This document shows positions 25,759 to 35,335 of a DNA stretch of 64,000 nt, piece by piece. Positions within the stretch are counted from its first letter, which is position 1. The number at the start of each line of letters is the position of its first letter. Location of the stretch: contig NZ_AP018288.1 in the NCBI RefSeq assembly GCF_002368335.1, positions 5,052,902 through 5,116,901 of the forward strand, read 5' to 3'. The translations under genes were made by a program, and so were the position numbers. The notes under the pieces were generated by a model. It searched no databases and was not told where the DNA came from. It worked only from the letters and a program-made list of their open reading frames with translations. The DNA is from Nostoc sp. NIES-4103 (lineage in GTDB: Bacteria > Cyanobacteriota > Cyanobacteriia > Cyanobacteriales > Nostocaceae).

Positions 25759-28700
25759 TTATTTCACCTTGGTGCGGAAGCGAACAAAACCATAAGAACT
25801 AGCTGGTGTGCCAGAATTAGTTGCTGGGGGAAGATTGGGTAAATCTGGACTTCTGGTGATATTGACAGCCACAGCGCCATTAATGTTAGCACCACAGTAT
25901 GAAGGTGTAGCTGGGTCGTTAGCAGGATAAAAACGGCCGCGATCGCTAGTATCTTCTACATTGCTAAGATAAACCGTAGGTGTATTAGAACCAACAGCTA
26001 AACCAATACCTTGATCAGCTCCTGCTAAACCACCATCACTAGGACTTTGACCATTAAAAGCAGTGCTAATAAAAGTAGTATTGCTAGGAACCAAATCGCA
26101 GAATTTGACATTAGTAGCATTATTCGGGCCCTTAGAAAGGAAATAGATAGTGTATTCCACCTCATCCCCTGGCTTCACAGCACCAGCATTAATCAATCCT
26201 CGTAAGTAGCCAATAGGCCATTTGTCGTCGTTATCTTCAGAAGCATAAGATTCTGGTACATAGTTTGCAGCATTGCTAGGAACATCGCTACGACCATCTA
26301 CAATGTCTGTGAAATCTTGATTATTAATGCGGGTGATACGTTTAATCAACAAAAGCTTTGCATTACTAGCACCAGCGCCGTTATTGTTTTCACCGACGCT
26401 GGTAATACGACTACCGACAGTATCAGTATCTCTAGTTGGCAAGTAGTTTGGACACCGTGCGCTAGCATCCCTACTGGTACTAGCTTCCCAGCAAGCACTA
26501 CTATTACTATCCTGACCATTTGGGGTCAAACTGATAGACCGACCATTGCTAGCTCCAGCTAAAGAGGATTGATAAGTGTTATCCCAGAGATTCAGAGAAC
26601 TTGGGGGAGGCGTATTAACTGCACTACCACTGCCATAGGCAACATAGTCGATAATTGTATTTTGGTTATCGTACAACCAAACATCATCACCAGAGTTATT
26701 GAGTTTAGGAGTCTGTCCTAACCAAGTTTGAAAAGCTGCTGCTGTTGCTTGCTGGTTGGGTTTATTATTTCCAATCCAAATCACAGCATACTGACCTGGT
26801 TGTAAAGTTGTACCATTGGGAAATGTGTAACTAAATCCACCGGCACCATCAGTACTATTAGCGATGAGATTGCCATCTGTGAGTTTCACACCACTCAAAT
26901 CTACAGCAGATGAAGAAGCATTGTAGAGTTCAATAAACTCATCATTGGTGTCAGCAGAAATAGTAGTATCTGTTTCGTTATATAGAACTTCGTTAATGAT
27001 GACTTTGCCTGCTAATGGTGAAACCTGATAATTGAGGGCATTTAATGCTTTAAACAACGTTGGGTCATCATCGTCAGTTTTATTAGGATCATTTCCTAAG
27101 TTCACCTGATCATCAGTTGTTTGTAAGACATTATTGCCTGGGGTGGGAGAGTTAGTACCACCAGCAGAGTCTGCATCTGTGAATACCGTACCAACTGTTC
27201 CTGTAGGGTTATCTGGAGTATTGAACTGTGCGCTTGCTTGGTTACTAATTGGATTACCACCATTCGCATCGTTAATTGTGGCAGTAATTTTAATAATGAT
27301 GGTATCGCCTACACGCAAAGTACCAGAATTGGTGACAGCACCAGAACCGTTGTAATTAGGATTGAGAGTGATGTTATTCCCAGTAGTAGCACTTGTAATT
27401 GTTGCACTTCCATAGGTTAACTGTGAAGGCAAAGAATCGTAAATAACAAAATTAATTGCATCGCTATTACCTGGATTTAAGTTGGAATAAGTAATAGTGT
27501 ATTCGACGGTATCACCCGCAGTTACAGTGCCGCTACCATCATTATCAGCCAGAAAGCGAACAGACTTAGTTCCTTTGACATTTGCCTGCTTGTCTTGGGT
27601 AATCACCAAGGGAGTTAGTATGGCTTGACTGGGGAAATACGTCCAGGTATCTATCCCCTTAAAATCACCATAGTTGCTATTAAACTCATGTTCTCCTGTG
27701 GCACTATTTACCCCTCTAGAAGCATTACGGGGATTAGTTGCTCCCGTACCATCTAAATTAATCGCTGCTGTATTAGCGGTGGTGTAATTGCTGTCATTGT
27801 AATAAACTGTCGTTGTGCCAATTGGTTGCCCATTTTGATCCGCAGTGTTAGGAAATGCACTAGGGGGGTTTTCCATCGTAATTTTGAACCCTTGAGGATT
27901 ATTCTCAGCATCCAACATTGGAAAATGATATTCGCCCGCCCTAGTTGTGATTTGGGCATTGTAAGGTGCATTACTTGGTAGGGGTTGTAGATTTACCCCA
28001 TTAGCATCCTTGCCATCCCAGAACACTACAGTAGAACTAGAAGATAGTGTGTTTTGTAGGACGCGATCGCTACTGGGGTCAAAAACACCATCATTATTAG
28101 TGTCAATAATAATTTGATAGCTGCCGCTAGAGCCAGAATTAAAGCTAAAATAGCCACCTACCCCGACGTAAGTTTGGTTTCCACTCGCTCCATTTGCTCC
28201 AGTAAATTTAAAATTAGTAGGTAGTGCCGGAATAGTTGCTAATGGGGAAATCCCCAAATAATTGAGCGTTGCATTATCAGGTCGGTTGAAAAAAACTAGG
28301 TGCGTAATGTTTGTTGCAGTATCAAGAACAGTCGGATCTTGAACTGTCACACCCCCATTGAAGATGAGGTTATTGTTAGGAGAGTTAGCAGAGCGATAAA
28401 GTGTGGAACCATCACTATTAAGATATCCCCGGTTATTAGCAAAAAAGATAAAGCCGTAGGGGTCGACTCCATTCATATCGGTTTCATACCGATACCCATC
28501 TTTAGTTTGAATATAAAGCTTAGAATTGAGTGCAATAGGATTGCTACCACCAGCATTTCCCCCCATATTCATGGCGATGTAGTTGGTAAACACCCTTCCT
28601 TTTTGAGGGGTTTCACTACTATTACGGACTGTAATATCCCAAGCTGCAACACCTTGTTTTTGGCTATTGTCAATAGGAAACTGAACATTTGCAGCTCTTG

Positions 28701-29214
28701 GTGGCGGATCGCCACTACCATGAGAATGAAATTTAACTTCGTAAATTCCAGTTTCTGTAGCCGTGAATGTACATGGTTGGTAGCCACCACTATTGGGTAA
28801 AGGGCCCGCTGTTTCTTTGGCAACGGTATCAATAAAACCTTGTTTAGTAGTAGCATCCACATCGCAAGAGCCATTTTGTCCACCGAAGGGACTGGAGTAA
28901 GTAATTTCTTTAGCGTTGTTGGCAATGTTTGCCACACTAGAGCCAAGATTAACAATTTCGTCTTTATTGACGAATACCTTGAGCGTTGTTCTCCTGAGAA
29001 TACCAGCAGTCTTTGCATTTGGTGAAGTTAATGCTGTATCCGGTATCCATTCTAAGTAAGGTCGATATCCACCATCAGCAACTAACTCTTTGCTTCCCTC
29101 AGCCCAACTAGGTTGTATACCTTGTCCCAACACACACAGAACAAAAGCCAAGCTACCTAGAGTCCTTTTTTGCAGTCTTCTTTGCGCCTTTGCGCCTTTG
29201 CGTGAGCTTTTCAT
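25759..29214 (-). CDS. Exported DUF11 and lamin-tail-domain surface protein
   Basis: 1151 residues. After a charged start (SSRKGAKAQRR) a signal peptide runs LGSLAFVLCVLGQGIQPSWA. The body is beta-rich and Asn/Ser/Thr-rich. A DUF11-like unit lies at roughly 555-690 (DTVEYTITYSNLNPGNSDAI), a lamin-tail domain follows (KVIINEVLYNETDTTIS; NDEFIELYNASSSAVDLSGV), then a second DUF11 unit near the end (GDEVEYTIYFLSKGPNNATN), closing in the strand FVRFRTKVK. It is an extracellular or outer-surface adhesin-like protein with no enzyme motif. It is the last gene of a five-gene block and lies 134 bp after the barrel protein. The n-region of the signal peptide is encoded by a dispersed intergenic repeat. 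Confidence 0.8.
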   Translation of the reverse strand: MKSSRKGAKAQRRLQKRTLGSLAFVLCVLGQGIQPSWAEGSKELVADGGYRPYLEWIPDTALTSPNAKTAGILRRTTLKVFVNKDEIVNLGSSVANIANNAKEITYSSPFGGQNGSCDVDATTKQGFIDTVAKETAGPLPNSGGYQPCTFTATETGIYEVKFHSHGSGDPPPRAANVQFPIDNSQKQGVAAWDITVRNSSETPQKGRVFTNYIAMNMGGNAGGSNPIALNSKLYIQTKDGYRYETDMNGVDPYGFIFFANNRGYLNSDGSTLYRSANSPNNNLIFNGGVTVQDPTVLDTATNITHLVFFNRPDNATLNYLGISPLATIPALPTNFKFTGANGASGNQTYVGVGGYFSFNSGSSGSYQIIIDTNNDGVFDPSSDRVLQNTLSSSSTVVFWDGKDANGVNLQPLPSNAPYNAQITTRAGEYHFPMLDAENNPQGFKITMENPPSAFPNTADQNGQPIGTTTVYYNDSNYTTANTAAINLDGTGATNPRNASRGVNSATGEHEFNSNYGDFKGIDTWTYFPSQAILTPLVITQDKQANVKGTKSVRFLADNDGSGTVTAGDTVEYTITYSNLNPGNSDAINFVIYDSLPSQLTYGSATITSATTGNNITLNPNYNGSGAVTNSGTLRVGDTIIIKITATINDANGGNPISNQASAQFNTPDNPTGTVGTVFTDADSAGGTNSPTPGNNVLQTTDDQVNLGNDPNKTDDDDPTLFKALNALNYQVSPLAGKVIINEVLYNETDTTISADTNDEFIELYNASSSAVDLSGVKLTDGNLIANSTDGAGGFSYTFPNGTTLQPGQYAVIWIGNNKPNQQATAAAFQTWLGQTPKLNNSGDDVWLYDNQNTIIDYVAYGSGSAVNTPPPSSLNLWDNTYQSSLAGASNGRSISLTPNGQDSNSSACWEASTSRDASARCPNYLPTRDTDTVGSRITSVGENNNGAGASNAKLLLIKRITRINNQDFTDIVDGRSDVPSNAANYVPESYASEDNDDKWPIGYLRGLINAGAVKPGDEVEYTIYFLSKGPNNATNVKFCDLVPSNTTFISTAFNGQSPSDGGLAGADQGIGLAVGSNTPTVYLSNVEDTSDRGRFYPANDPATPSYCGANINGAVAVNITRSPDLPNLPPATNSGTPASSYGFVRFRTKVK
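29181..29206. repeat. TTTGCGCC repeat inside a start region
   Basis: Two TTTGCGCC units followed by TTTGCGTGAG. The identical 26-base block is intergenic at 46401-46427 (25 to 26 bases shared). Here it is read on the minus strand as the charged residues of the signal peptide of the 1151-residue surface protein. Confidence 0.85.
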
Positions 29215-29347
29215 ACTATACAGAGTGCAACGCCAAAATATTTATCTAATCAGGACATTCAAAGATTTCATCAGCTGTTGTGAATACGACATATGCTATT
29301 GAGTTTGCCCAAAGTCAGGTAAAATCTAGCATCATATTCTTAACTTC

Positions 29348-32300
29348 CTACTTCCCCACACCCTCAACAACTGCCTGTACCGTAGATTCACTTTGCTGCG
29401 GTGGCGGAATTTTTTGCTGTCCAAAGCCATCAAATAACTCATTGAGTTTCAGGGTTAAACCCAAATAAGGGCCGCCCGCAGAACGTGTTCCAGAAAAATC
29501 CCGGTCATCAACATTACCAAACACATATCCAGCAGCAAGGCGCAAATTTGGACTGAGGTAATAACCTGTTTCCACAACAAAACCTGTTTCAGTGTAGTTA
29601 GATTGACCAATCCAACGAGCTTCACCCACCAAATCCATGCTGTATCCTAAGCGATAAGTAGCCCGCAATTGTGCTAAATTCACTGTACTTGTACCTGCTA
29701 AATCGTTAGCCAAGTAAGAAGTACTATTACGCAACGCATACTTTCCGTAAAATTCCCATTGCCAGTTAGGAGCGTAAATACCTTCAAAGGCAAAGGTATG
29801 GTCTTCAGACCCCGTACCACTACCTAACAAAATAGTGTCAGGAATCACCGCCGGATTTTGGCGATATTCATAACGCAACAAAGCATTAAATTTATCGTCG
29901 TTGGGGTCGCGGTAGGCTAAACCCACTTTGAGGTTAACTGTATCTCCCAGCCCTGTGAGCCTTTGGTTAGAAGAGTTTGCCTGTTGATAACGCACCAAGC
30001 CAGTTAAAGCAGGAGAAATTTTACCAGTAGCAGCTGCGGAAATCACGGTATTAGAACCACCGGAAGAAGTACGATGTTCATAACGAGCGCTAGCTTGAAA
30101 CTCCGGGTTATCACTATATTCCAGTCCAACGCTGTAGCTATCGCCACCATCAAAACCGATCGCCGAAGCAGATTGACCAGCGGCGAAGGGTTGGGCGTAT
30201 TGTTGACCTGTTGCTGTCCTTCCGAAGAAGCTGCCAAAAACATGTTCATAAGCCAAATTCAACCGCAAGCCAGGAGCAATAGTCCAACGATTATTCAAAC
30301 CAATTGCTCCTTGCGTAGTCAGTTGATTTGCACCTCCTAAAATTGTGTAACGACCAGTTAAGGTAGTATCGCGCCCCAGTTTGTGTTCGCCGTTGACACT
30401 CAAGCTGGTGATGGAGTTACCGTCATACTGACCGCTAGTATAAAATTGTTGGGCAAGACTGATATTTACACCAGGTATTGCTGCCCAATTCAAGCCTAAG
30501 ATGGTACGGTCTGGGTAGACAGTATCGTTCTTGGAAGATAAAGTTAATTCATTTTGGGCTTGGAAAGTTAAATTTTTGGCGATGGGAAGAGAAAAACGCG
30601 ATCGCAGTTGATCAGAACTACTATTGAGGGCGTTGGTAGGGATACGGTCTTCGCGTTCACGATGAATCAAATCAACATCAACAGTAGCTTTACCTAAGCG
30701 TTGTTGAATCCCCGCAGAAATCGTGGTCAGCGAATTATCAACTTTGCTCCCAGGTATCGCCTCAGAACGTGGTGCAAACAGTTCTTCAAAAGTATCTAAC
30801 GGTTGTGGTGCAATACCAAAATTGTCTTCATGGTCATATTGCACCCGCAGATTCGTAGTTGAGGTCAGTTTACCTGTAAGCTGCGCTCCATAACGAGTTT
30901 GTCCTGGTACAAAGCTGATAGTGGCATTATTTGCAAAACCTGTATCGGCATAACGGTAATAGGCACGACCTAGAATCCTATTGGCAATTTTACCCTCGGC
31001 TTCCAAGCGGTAAGCATCACCACTGACTTTTCCCATTACGTCGGAATCATTAGTAGAATGGGCATATTCTGCAATGAACTTACCGTTGTTACCCAAAGCT
31101 ATCAGTGCATCTGCACCGTAGAGTTGAAAGTCACGTACCCCTTGATTTTCTTGCACAAAAGTAGCTGCTAACCAGCTTTCATAGTTGAGAGTGCGAGAAA
31201 AATTATATTGCAAACGACCAGCAAAGATATTACTGTCAGAGTTTTCACTATCGTATTGATAGCTAACTACAATCCGGCGTACCAAGACTTGTCCGGCTTC
31301 GTCTATATCAGTACGGAGGATAGGTTCACGGAATATTAAAGTACCGCGATCATAATCAATTTCGTAGTCTGAACCCCGACTTAACTCTTTACGTTCCAGC
31401 ACAGTACCAGGGCGATTCAATTCTTCCAACTCCAGATAGACATTTTCACTACCTCCAACCAGTAACCGACGAGAGAGAAAGTAGTAGCCACTGGTGCCAT
31501 CAGGAGCAATAGTATCGCGTTGGAAACCTTCTAGATGGTCGCCATAGAAACCTGTAAATTGTAAGTTACCCAGGTTATAGTTAGCTTTAAAACCGTGGAG
31601 TTGACGAGTAATAGAAGTAAATTGCTGTGAAGAGCGGGCAAACTCCTCAGTGTTATAATCACCCCACATGACATAATCAGGTGCAGCTCCAGGGATGTTA
31701 GTAGAACGTTCAAAACGTGCAAATACACTGTCAATGGAAGGCGTGACAACATCAACTCTAGAACTATCGCCGTAGACAGGATAATTGCGATCGCTAAATT
31801 GCTGAGTTCTAAATAGGCGATTATCGCAATTACAATCTTCGTTCAGGTTGCGAGAACTGTTGTATGCACCAGTAAACAACCACTCTCCAAGAGTACCCGT
31901 AGCAAATACCGCTGAATGAAAATCTAATTGTGTTCTGGTGTCTTTGTCAGGACGTAGAAAATCACGGAAACTACCGTAATAATCTGTACCTCTAGCGCCC
32001 AAACGTAAATCTACTACCCCAGTCACCAAACTCGGACGCAACGCTGTTTCAAATTGCAGTTGGGTAAAGGCTTCTAAATCATTAACAACTGCCCGAATTC
32101 GCACAGTTTGCGCCTTCAAATCAGAACGCAATGTAGCTGTGAATTGTCCGTTACGGGCTTCTACTTGGTATCCTGGTTGATCAGGTTTAAAGTCTGGTTC
32201 AACAAAGTCTCCAGCAGTAGGTGTTAAAGTGACGACAGCATCTTGGTTAGAACGATTACCATTGCGATCGATCAGTTGACCCTTAATTGTAGCTGTAGAA

Positions 32301-33073
32301 CGTCCATCAGCAGGGATACGAGCCTCAACCGTTTCTATTGTTATTTGCTGCAATCTTCCCCGGACTACTACCCGCATCGTTACAGGAGGTTCTGTTCCTC
32401 CCTGTAGTTGTGCAGAAATGATGTTTTCACCTTCAACTAAAGAGACACCGTACCATGTCTGCGTTATTAAGTTATTACTGGCATCACTTTCTGTGCGTCC
32501 AATTAAAGAAGAGTCTACCAAAACATTATTTACCCGCAGTTCTACCTGGCTACCAGCCGGAAATTGTACTATCACCGTGGTAGCTGGTACGTCTATCACG
32601 CTGTCAGGTGTTGGTGTCAGGATTTTGATTGCTGTTGAAGTTGGGGAAGCCGCCGTATTTTCTTTAGCCTCATCACCCTTGCTCTGTTTTGCCGCTATTT
32701 TGCGTAAGCCTCTGGGCAACTCGGCAGAAGTTTCTGGTTGAAATGGTTGTATTTTAGTTGAGGAAGCTATATCAGCTATTTTTCTTAAACCTCTGGGTAA
32801 CTGGGTATCAATTGCTGGTTGAAACGGTTTTATTTGCTTAGGCGCATCTGGTACAGACTTCTTGCTCTGCATTTTCCTATCAGCGGCTTGTTGAGATTCC
32901 ACTGTCTTTTGAGTATGAATGGCGTTAGTCTCAGCTTGAGTTATCTGAGTCTGTGGGTTATCTTTGACTTCAGCATCGGCTATGACAGGATACAAAACAA
33001 AGCTGATGGCTCCTGCCATAGCTCCCATCAACTTCAAGTTAAAAGTAGTTGCACGGTGCATCCTGGGTTTCAT
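29348..33073 (-). CDS. Predicted outer-membrane beta-barrel with Ig-like and Big_1-like domains
   Basis: 1241 residues. A signal peptide (about 13-34) is followed by a disordered periplasmic linker with two copies of a motif (PFQP then LPRGLRKIA) at about 83-100 and 110-127. Next come an Ig-like domain (about 150-235, VIDVPATTVIVQFPAGS), a Big_1-like invasin domain (IETVEARIPADGRSTATIKG), and then some 800 residues of alternating aromatic and polar beta-strands typical of a large outer-membrane barrel (YGDSSRVDVV, DYVMWGDYNTEEF, GFKANYNLGNLQFTGFYGD). No TonB plug or box is evident. Its ATG overlaps the upstream stop as ATGA (33070-33073). It may export, anchor or display the DUF11 proteins of the same block; this is inference. 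Confidence 0.75.
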   Translation of the reverse strand: MKPRMHRATTFNLKLMGAMAGAISFVLYPVIADAEVKDNPQTQITQAETNAIHTQKTVESQQAADRKMQSKKSVPDAPKQIKPFQPAIDTQLPRGLRKIADIASSTKIQPFQPETSAELPRGLRKIAAKQSKGDEAKENTAASPTSTAIKILTPTPDSVIDVPATTVIVQFPAGSQVELRVNNVLVDSSLIGRTESDASNNLITQTWYGVSLVEGENIISAQLQGGTEPPVTMRVVVRGRLQQITIETVEARIPADGRSTATIKGQLIDRNGNRSNQDAVVTLTPTAGDFVEPDFKPDQPGYQVEARNGQFTATLRSDLKAQTVRIRAVVNDLEAFTQLQFETALRPSLVTGVVDLRLGARGTDYYGSFRDFLRPDKDTRTQLDFHSAVFATGTLGEWLFTGAYNSSRNLNEDCNCDNRLFRTQQFSDRNYPVYGDSSRVDVVTPSIDSVFARFERSTNIPGAAPDYVMWGDYNTEEFARSSQQFTSITRQLHGFKANYNLGNLQFTGFYGDHLEGFQRDTIAPDGTSGYYFLSRRLLVGGSENVYLELEELNRPGTVLERKELSRGSDYEIDYDRGTLIFREPILRTDIDEAGQVLVRRIVVSYQYDSENSDSNIFAGRLQYNFSRTLNYESWLAATFVQENQGVRDFQLYGADALIALGNNGKFIAEYAHSTNDSDVMGKVSGDAYRLEAEGKIANRILGRAYYRYADTGFANNATISFVPGQTRYGAQLTGKLTSTTNLRVQYDHEDNFGIAPQPLDTFEELFAPRSEAIPGSKVDNSLTTISAGIQQRLGKATVDVDLIHREREDRIPTNALNSSSDQLRSRFSLPIAKNLTFQAQNELTLSSKNDTVYPDRTILGLNWAAIPGVNISLAQQFYTSGQYDGNSITSLSVNGEHKLGRDTTLTGRYTILGGANQLTTQGAIGLNNRWTIAPGLRLNLAYEHVFGSFFGRTATGQQYAQPFAAGQSASAIGFDGGDSYSVGLEYSDNPEFQASARYEHRTSSGGSNTVISAAATGKISPALTGLVRYQQANSSNQRLTGLGDTVNLKVGLAYRDPNDDKFNALLRYEYRQNPAVIPDTILLGSGTGSEDHTFAFEGIYAPNWQWEFYGKYALRNSTSYLANDLAGTSTVNLAQLRATYRLGYSMDLVGEARWIGQSNYTETGFVVETGYYLSPNLRLAAGYVFGNVDDRDFSGTRSAGGPYLGLTLKLNELFDGFGQQKIPPPQQSESTVQAVVEGVGK

Positions 33074-34629
33074 TTCTTGACTTGCTCCGACGAAGTGGGG
33101 GTGACTCCAAAGTTCATACGTACTAAGCCACCAGGCTCTAAACGCACCAGGCGAGATTGGCTATTGCGTTCGCGGAATTTGCGGTTGGGAGCTAGGGTGT
33201 AGCCAGGGACACTAGTAAGGTCTAATACACCTGTGTGGCTTCCTGGTAAGACATTAGCTACAGAGAACAAACCATTGGGATCTGTGGTAATACGGTTGCC
33301 GTCCTCCAGAAAAATTACTGCATTCGCAACTCCACGTTCACCAGGCTGCTGTTCGCCATCGAAGTTTTTATCTACAAACACGCGCCCGATGATAGTGCCG
33401 CAGTCAGAAACAATACCTGGTCTAATTTTTAACTGGTGGATTGCTGGGCCGTCTTTGATGCTAAAACGATTGTCAACTCGAAGTGCATTAACGATCGCAC
33501 TATTACGACCTGTACCGCGTTGGGAATCGTTGGTTAACTGGGCAGCATAGGCAATGTTCAGTACTTTCTCGGTGGGAATATTTATATTCGTGCGGAATGT
33601 AACTGTATTTCCACTACGTTCTGTGGTAATAGCTACTTGTTGACCGTCTATCTCTCCTCGCACAGATTTAGCTAAGAAGTTGAATCCTAAAGGTAAGTTG
33701 TCGGTGACAACAACATTGTTCAAATCAGTATCAGCCAAATTTCTCACTGATAGGCGGTAGATGACTGTATCACCAGGTTCAGCAGTAGCGCGATCGCCTG
33801 TTTTGACGAGTTGCACTTGATTTGTTTGACACATATTTGTAGTCAATTCAAAGGCTACTAAGTCCAGTCCCACTAATTCCGCATTAGGAACTAAAACAAC
33901 TGTGCCTTCCACCCTGGTTTCACCTTGGAGATTGATAGGTTGGCCATCTAAGGAAGAAGCAACATATTGAACAACATTGTTATCACTCGTGCCAGTATTG
34001 CTAATAATTTCAATCTTGATCCGCCGTTGTTGGTAGATGGAGTTTGCTGGTGGATTAACTACAAAAATATATCTCTTACCTGGATCAGTTTGACCCTTAT
34101 TTGGGTCGAGTAAAAAGTTATAGACACCAGCCGGATTATTTGTAATAAAGTAGGGATTACTATTTTCAATATTTGGCGATCTGCCACCAGGAATATTGTT
34201 ATTAGGAATATCAGGTAACTCTGTGCGAGTTAGAGAAACCAATTGTCCTAGTTCTGTTCCTGTGGGGTCGCCAGGGTTAGGTTCGTATACCCCAACTGAA
34301 AAACCTGTGTAGTCAGGTAAAATTGTTCCCCCACAGCCTAAAATTCGTCCTAGTGGGTCAACTAATGGGGTAGGATTCAGGTTAAGTTGGCTAGAAGTTC
34401 CTTGATATTGAGTATTAGTAGCAGAATCTGTATAAGTATAGGTAGCTTGATTCGTAATGCTTAATGTAGCTTGACTTTGTTGCGCTTGTGCTGGTATATG
34501 TATATTAGCTGGCAATAAACTCCCTAAAAGAACAGCTACAGTTAACCGTAAGTGTAAGCTACTACTAGTTATATTCTTTCGTTTTTGAGGACGAATCACT
34601 GAAATCATCTCCTCTGGATTGCATTTCAT
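33070..34629 (-). CDS. Exported DUF11 protein with SdrD_B-like domain
   Basis: 519 residues. The hydrophobic core LTVAVLLGSLLPANIHIPAQA is a signal peptide. A long beta-rich N-terminal region follows, then a DUF11 unit at roughly 270-385 (VQLVKTGDRATAEPGDTVIY; NNVVVTDNLPLGFNF) and an SdrD_B/Cna_B-like domain at about 405-505 (GRVFVDKNFDGEQQPGERGV; DPNGLFSVANVLPGSHTGVL). The start is uncertain: ATG 34629 lacks a ribosome site, while GAGGAG lies just before an internal ATG and 9 bases before a GTG encoding residue 11. The stop overlaps the ATG of the barrel gene, so the two are translationally coupled. Confidence 0.78.
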   Translation of the reverse strand: MKCNPEEMISVIRPQKRKNITSSSLHLRLTVAVLLGSLLPANIHIPAQAQQSQATLSITNQATYTYTDSATNTQYQGTSSQLNLNPTPLVDPLGRILGCGGTILPDYTGFSVGVYEPNPGDPTGTELGQLVSLTRTELPDIPNNNIPGGRSPNIENSNPYFITNNPAGVYNFLLDPNKGQTDPGKRYIFVVNPPANSIYQQRRIKIEIISNTGTSDNNVVQYVASSLDGQPINLQGETRVEGTVVLVPNAELVGLDLVAFELTTNMCQTNQVQLVKTGDRATAEPGDTVIYRLSVRNLADTDLNNVVVTDNLPLGFNFLAKSVRGEIDGQQVAITTERSGNTVTFRTNINIPTEKVLNIAYAAQLTNDSQRGTGRNSAIVNALRVDNRFSIKDGPAIHQLKIRPGIVSDCGTIIGRVFVDKNFDGEQQPGERGVANAVIFLEDGNRITTDPNGLFSVANVLPGSHTGVLDLTSVPGYTLAPNRKFRERNSQSRLVRLEPGGLVRMNFGVTPTSSEQVKK

Positions 34630-34764
34630 TTGTCAAAAAAAGCATTTTTATAAACAGTAAAAATACATAGAGATTGAATTGCCTTCCCCTTTGTTAATAG
34701 GGAAGGGTGGATTATGTTATCTTTGCTATTTAATCCAACTGAAAACCGCTATAAAAGGTGTAAA

Positions 34765-35334
34765 TTAGCGCACTTGAGTTTGATAAGTCGCTTTGACTGT
34801 CGTCTTCACCGCCACCAATGGCAGCTGTAAGCGAATGTTAGTGTAAACACTTGCTGGTGCTGGTTGAATTTCTACTTTGCCGTTGGGGAGAGTGACTTTA
34901 ACAGTAGGATTTTCTACAAAACTGCGTCCGCCATCGATACTGTAAGAAATCTTGGCATTGTTAGTCACAGTGGTAGATTTCAGCACATACACCATTCCTT
35001 TGGGAATGGGTTGATTGAGAATCAGATTTTTCACTGGGCGATCGCTTGTATTTTCCGCTTTCAAGGTATAGCGCAACACATCCCCTGATTGGACTACTGC
35101 TTGTCCTTTCAAGGGTTGCCAAGTAACTTTTTGCTTACCTTGCTCATCCTTAGTCAAAACCTGCTTTTCTGCTTCTAGAAGCAACTGTAAAGCCTTTTGC
35201 TGTTGGGGACTTTGTGCAACTGCACTGTTAGATTGTAACCAACTAACTACCCCTGGTACATGAGTGGTTAATGAGGCTGTAGCTAGCAGTAGACTTGTTC
35301 CTATCCCAGCAATCAATAAATGTTGTATCTTCAT
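34765..35334 (-). CDS. Small exported DUF11-like protein
   Basis: 189 residues. A signal peptide (IAGIGTSLLLATASLTTH, cleavage perhaps after SAVA) is followed by a Gln/Glu/Lys-rich helix (QQQKALQLLLEAEKQVLTKD) and one DUF11-type beta-sandwich (VVQSGDVLRYTLKAENTSDR; NLILNQPIPKGMVYVLKST), ending TVKATYQTQVR. It starts one base after the stop of the large upstream gene (TAGGATG), so translation is coupled. It may be a periplasmic chaperone-like or minor structural subunit; nothing in the sequence decides this. Confidence 0.75.
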   Translation of the reverse strand: MKIQHLLIAGIGTSLLLATASLTTHVPGVVSWLQSNSAVAQSPQQQKALQLLLEAEKQVLTKDEQGKQKVTWQPLKGQAVVQSGDVLRYTLKAENTSDRPVKNLILNQPIPKGMVYVLKSTTVTNNAKISYSIDGGRSFVENPTVKVTLPNGKVEIQPAPASVYTNIRLQLPLVAVKTTVKATYQTQVR

Positions 35335-35335
35335 C

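Noticed and set aside
28300..29018. Long antisense frames inside the surface-protein genes
   Set aside because: Shadows of the real genes; the minus-strand products have signal peptides and domain structure, the others do not.
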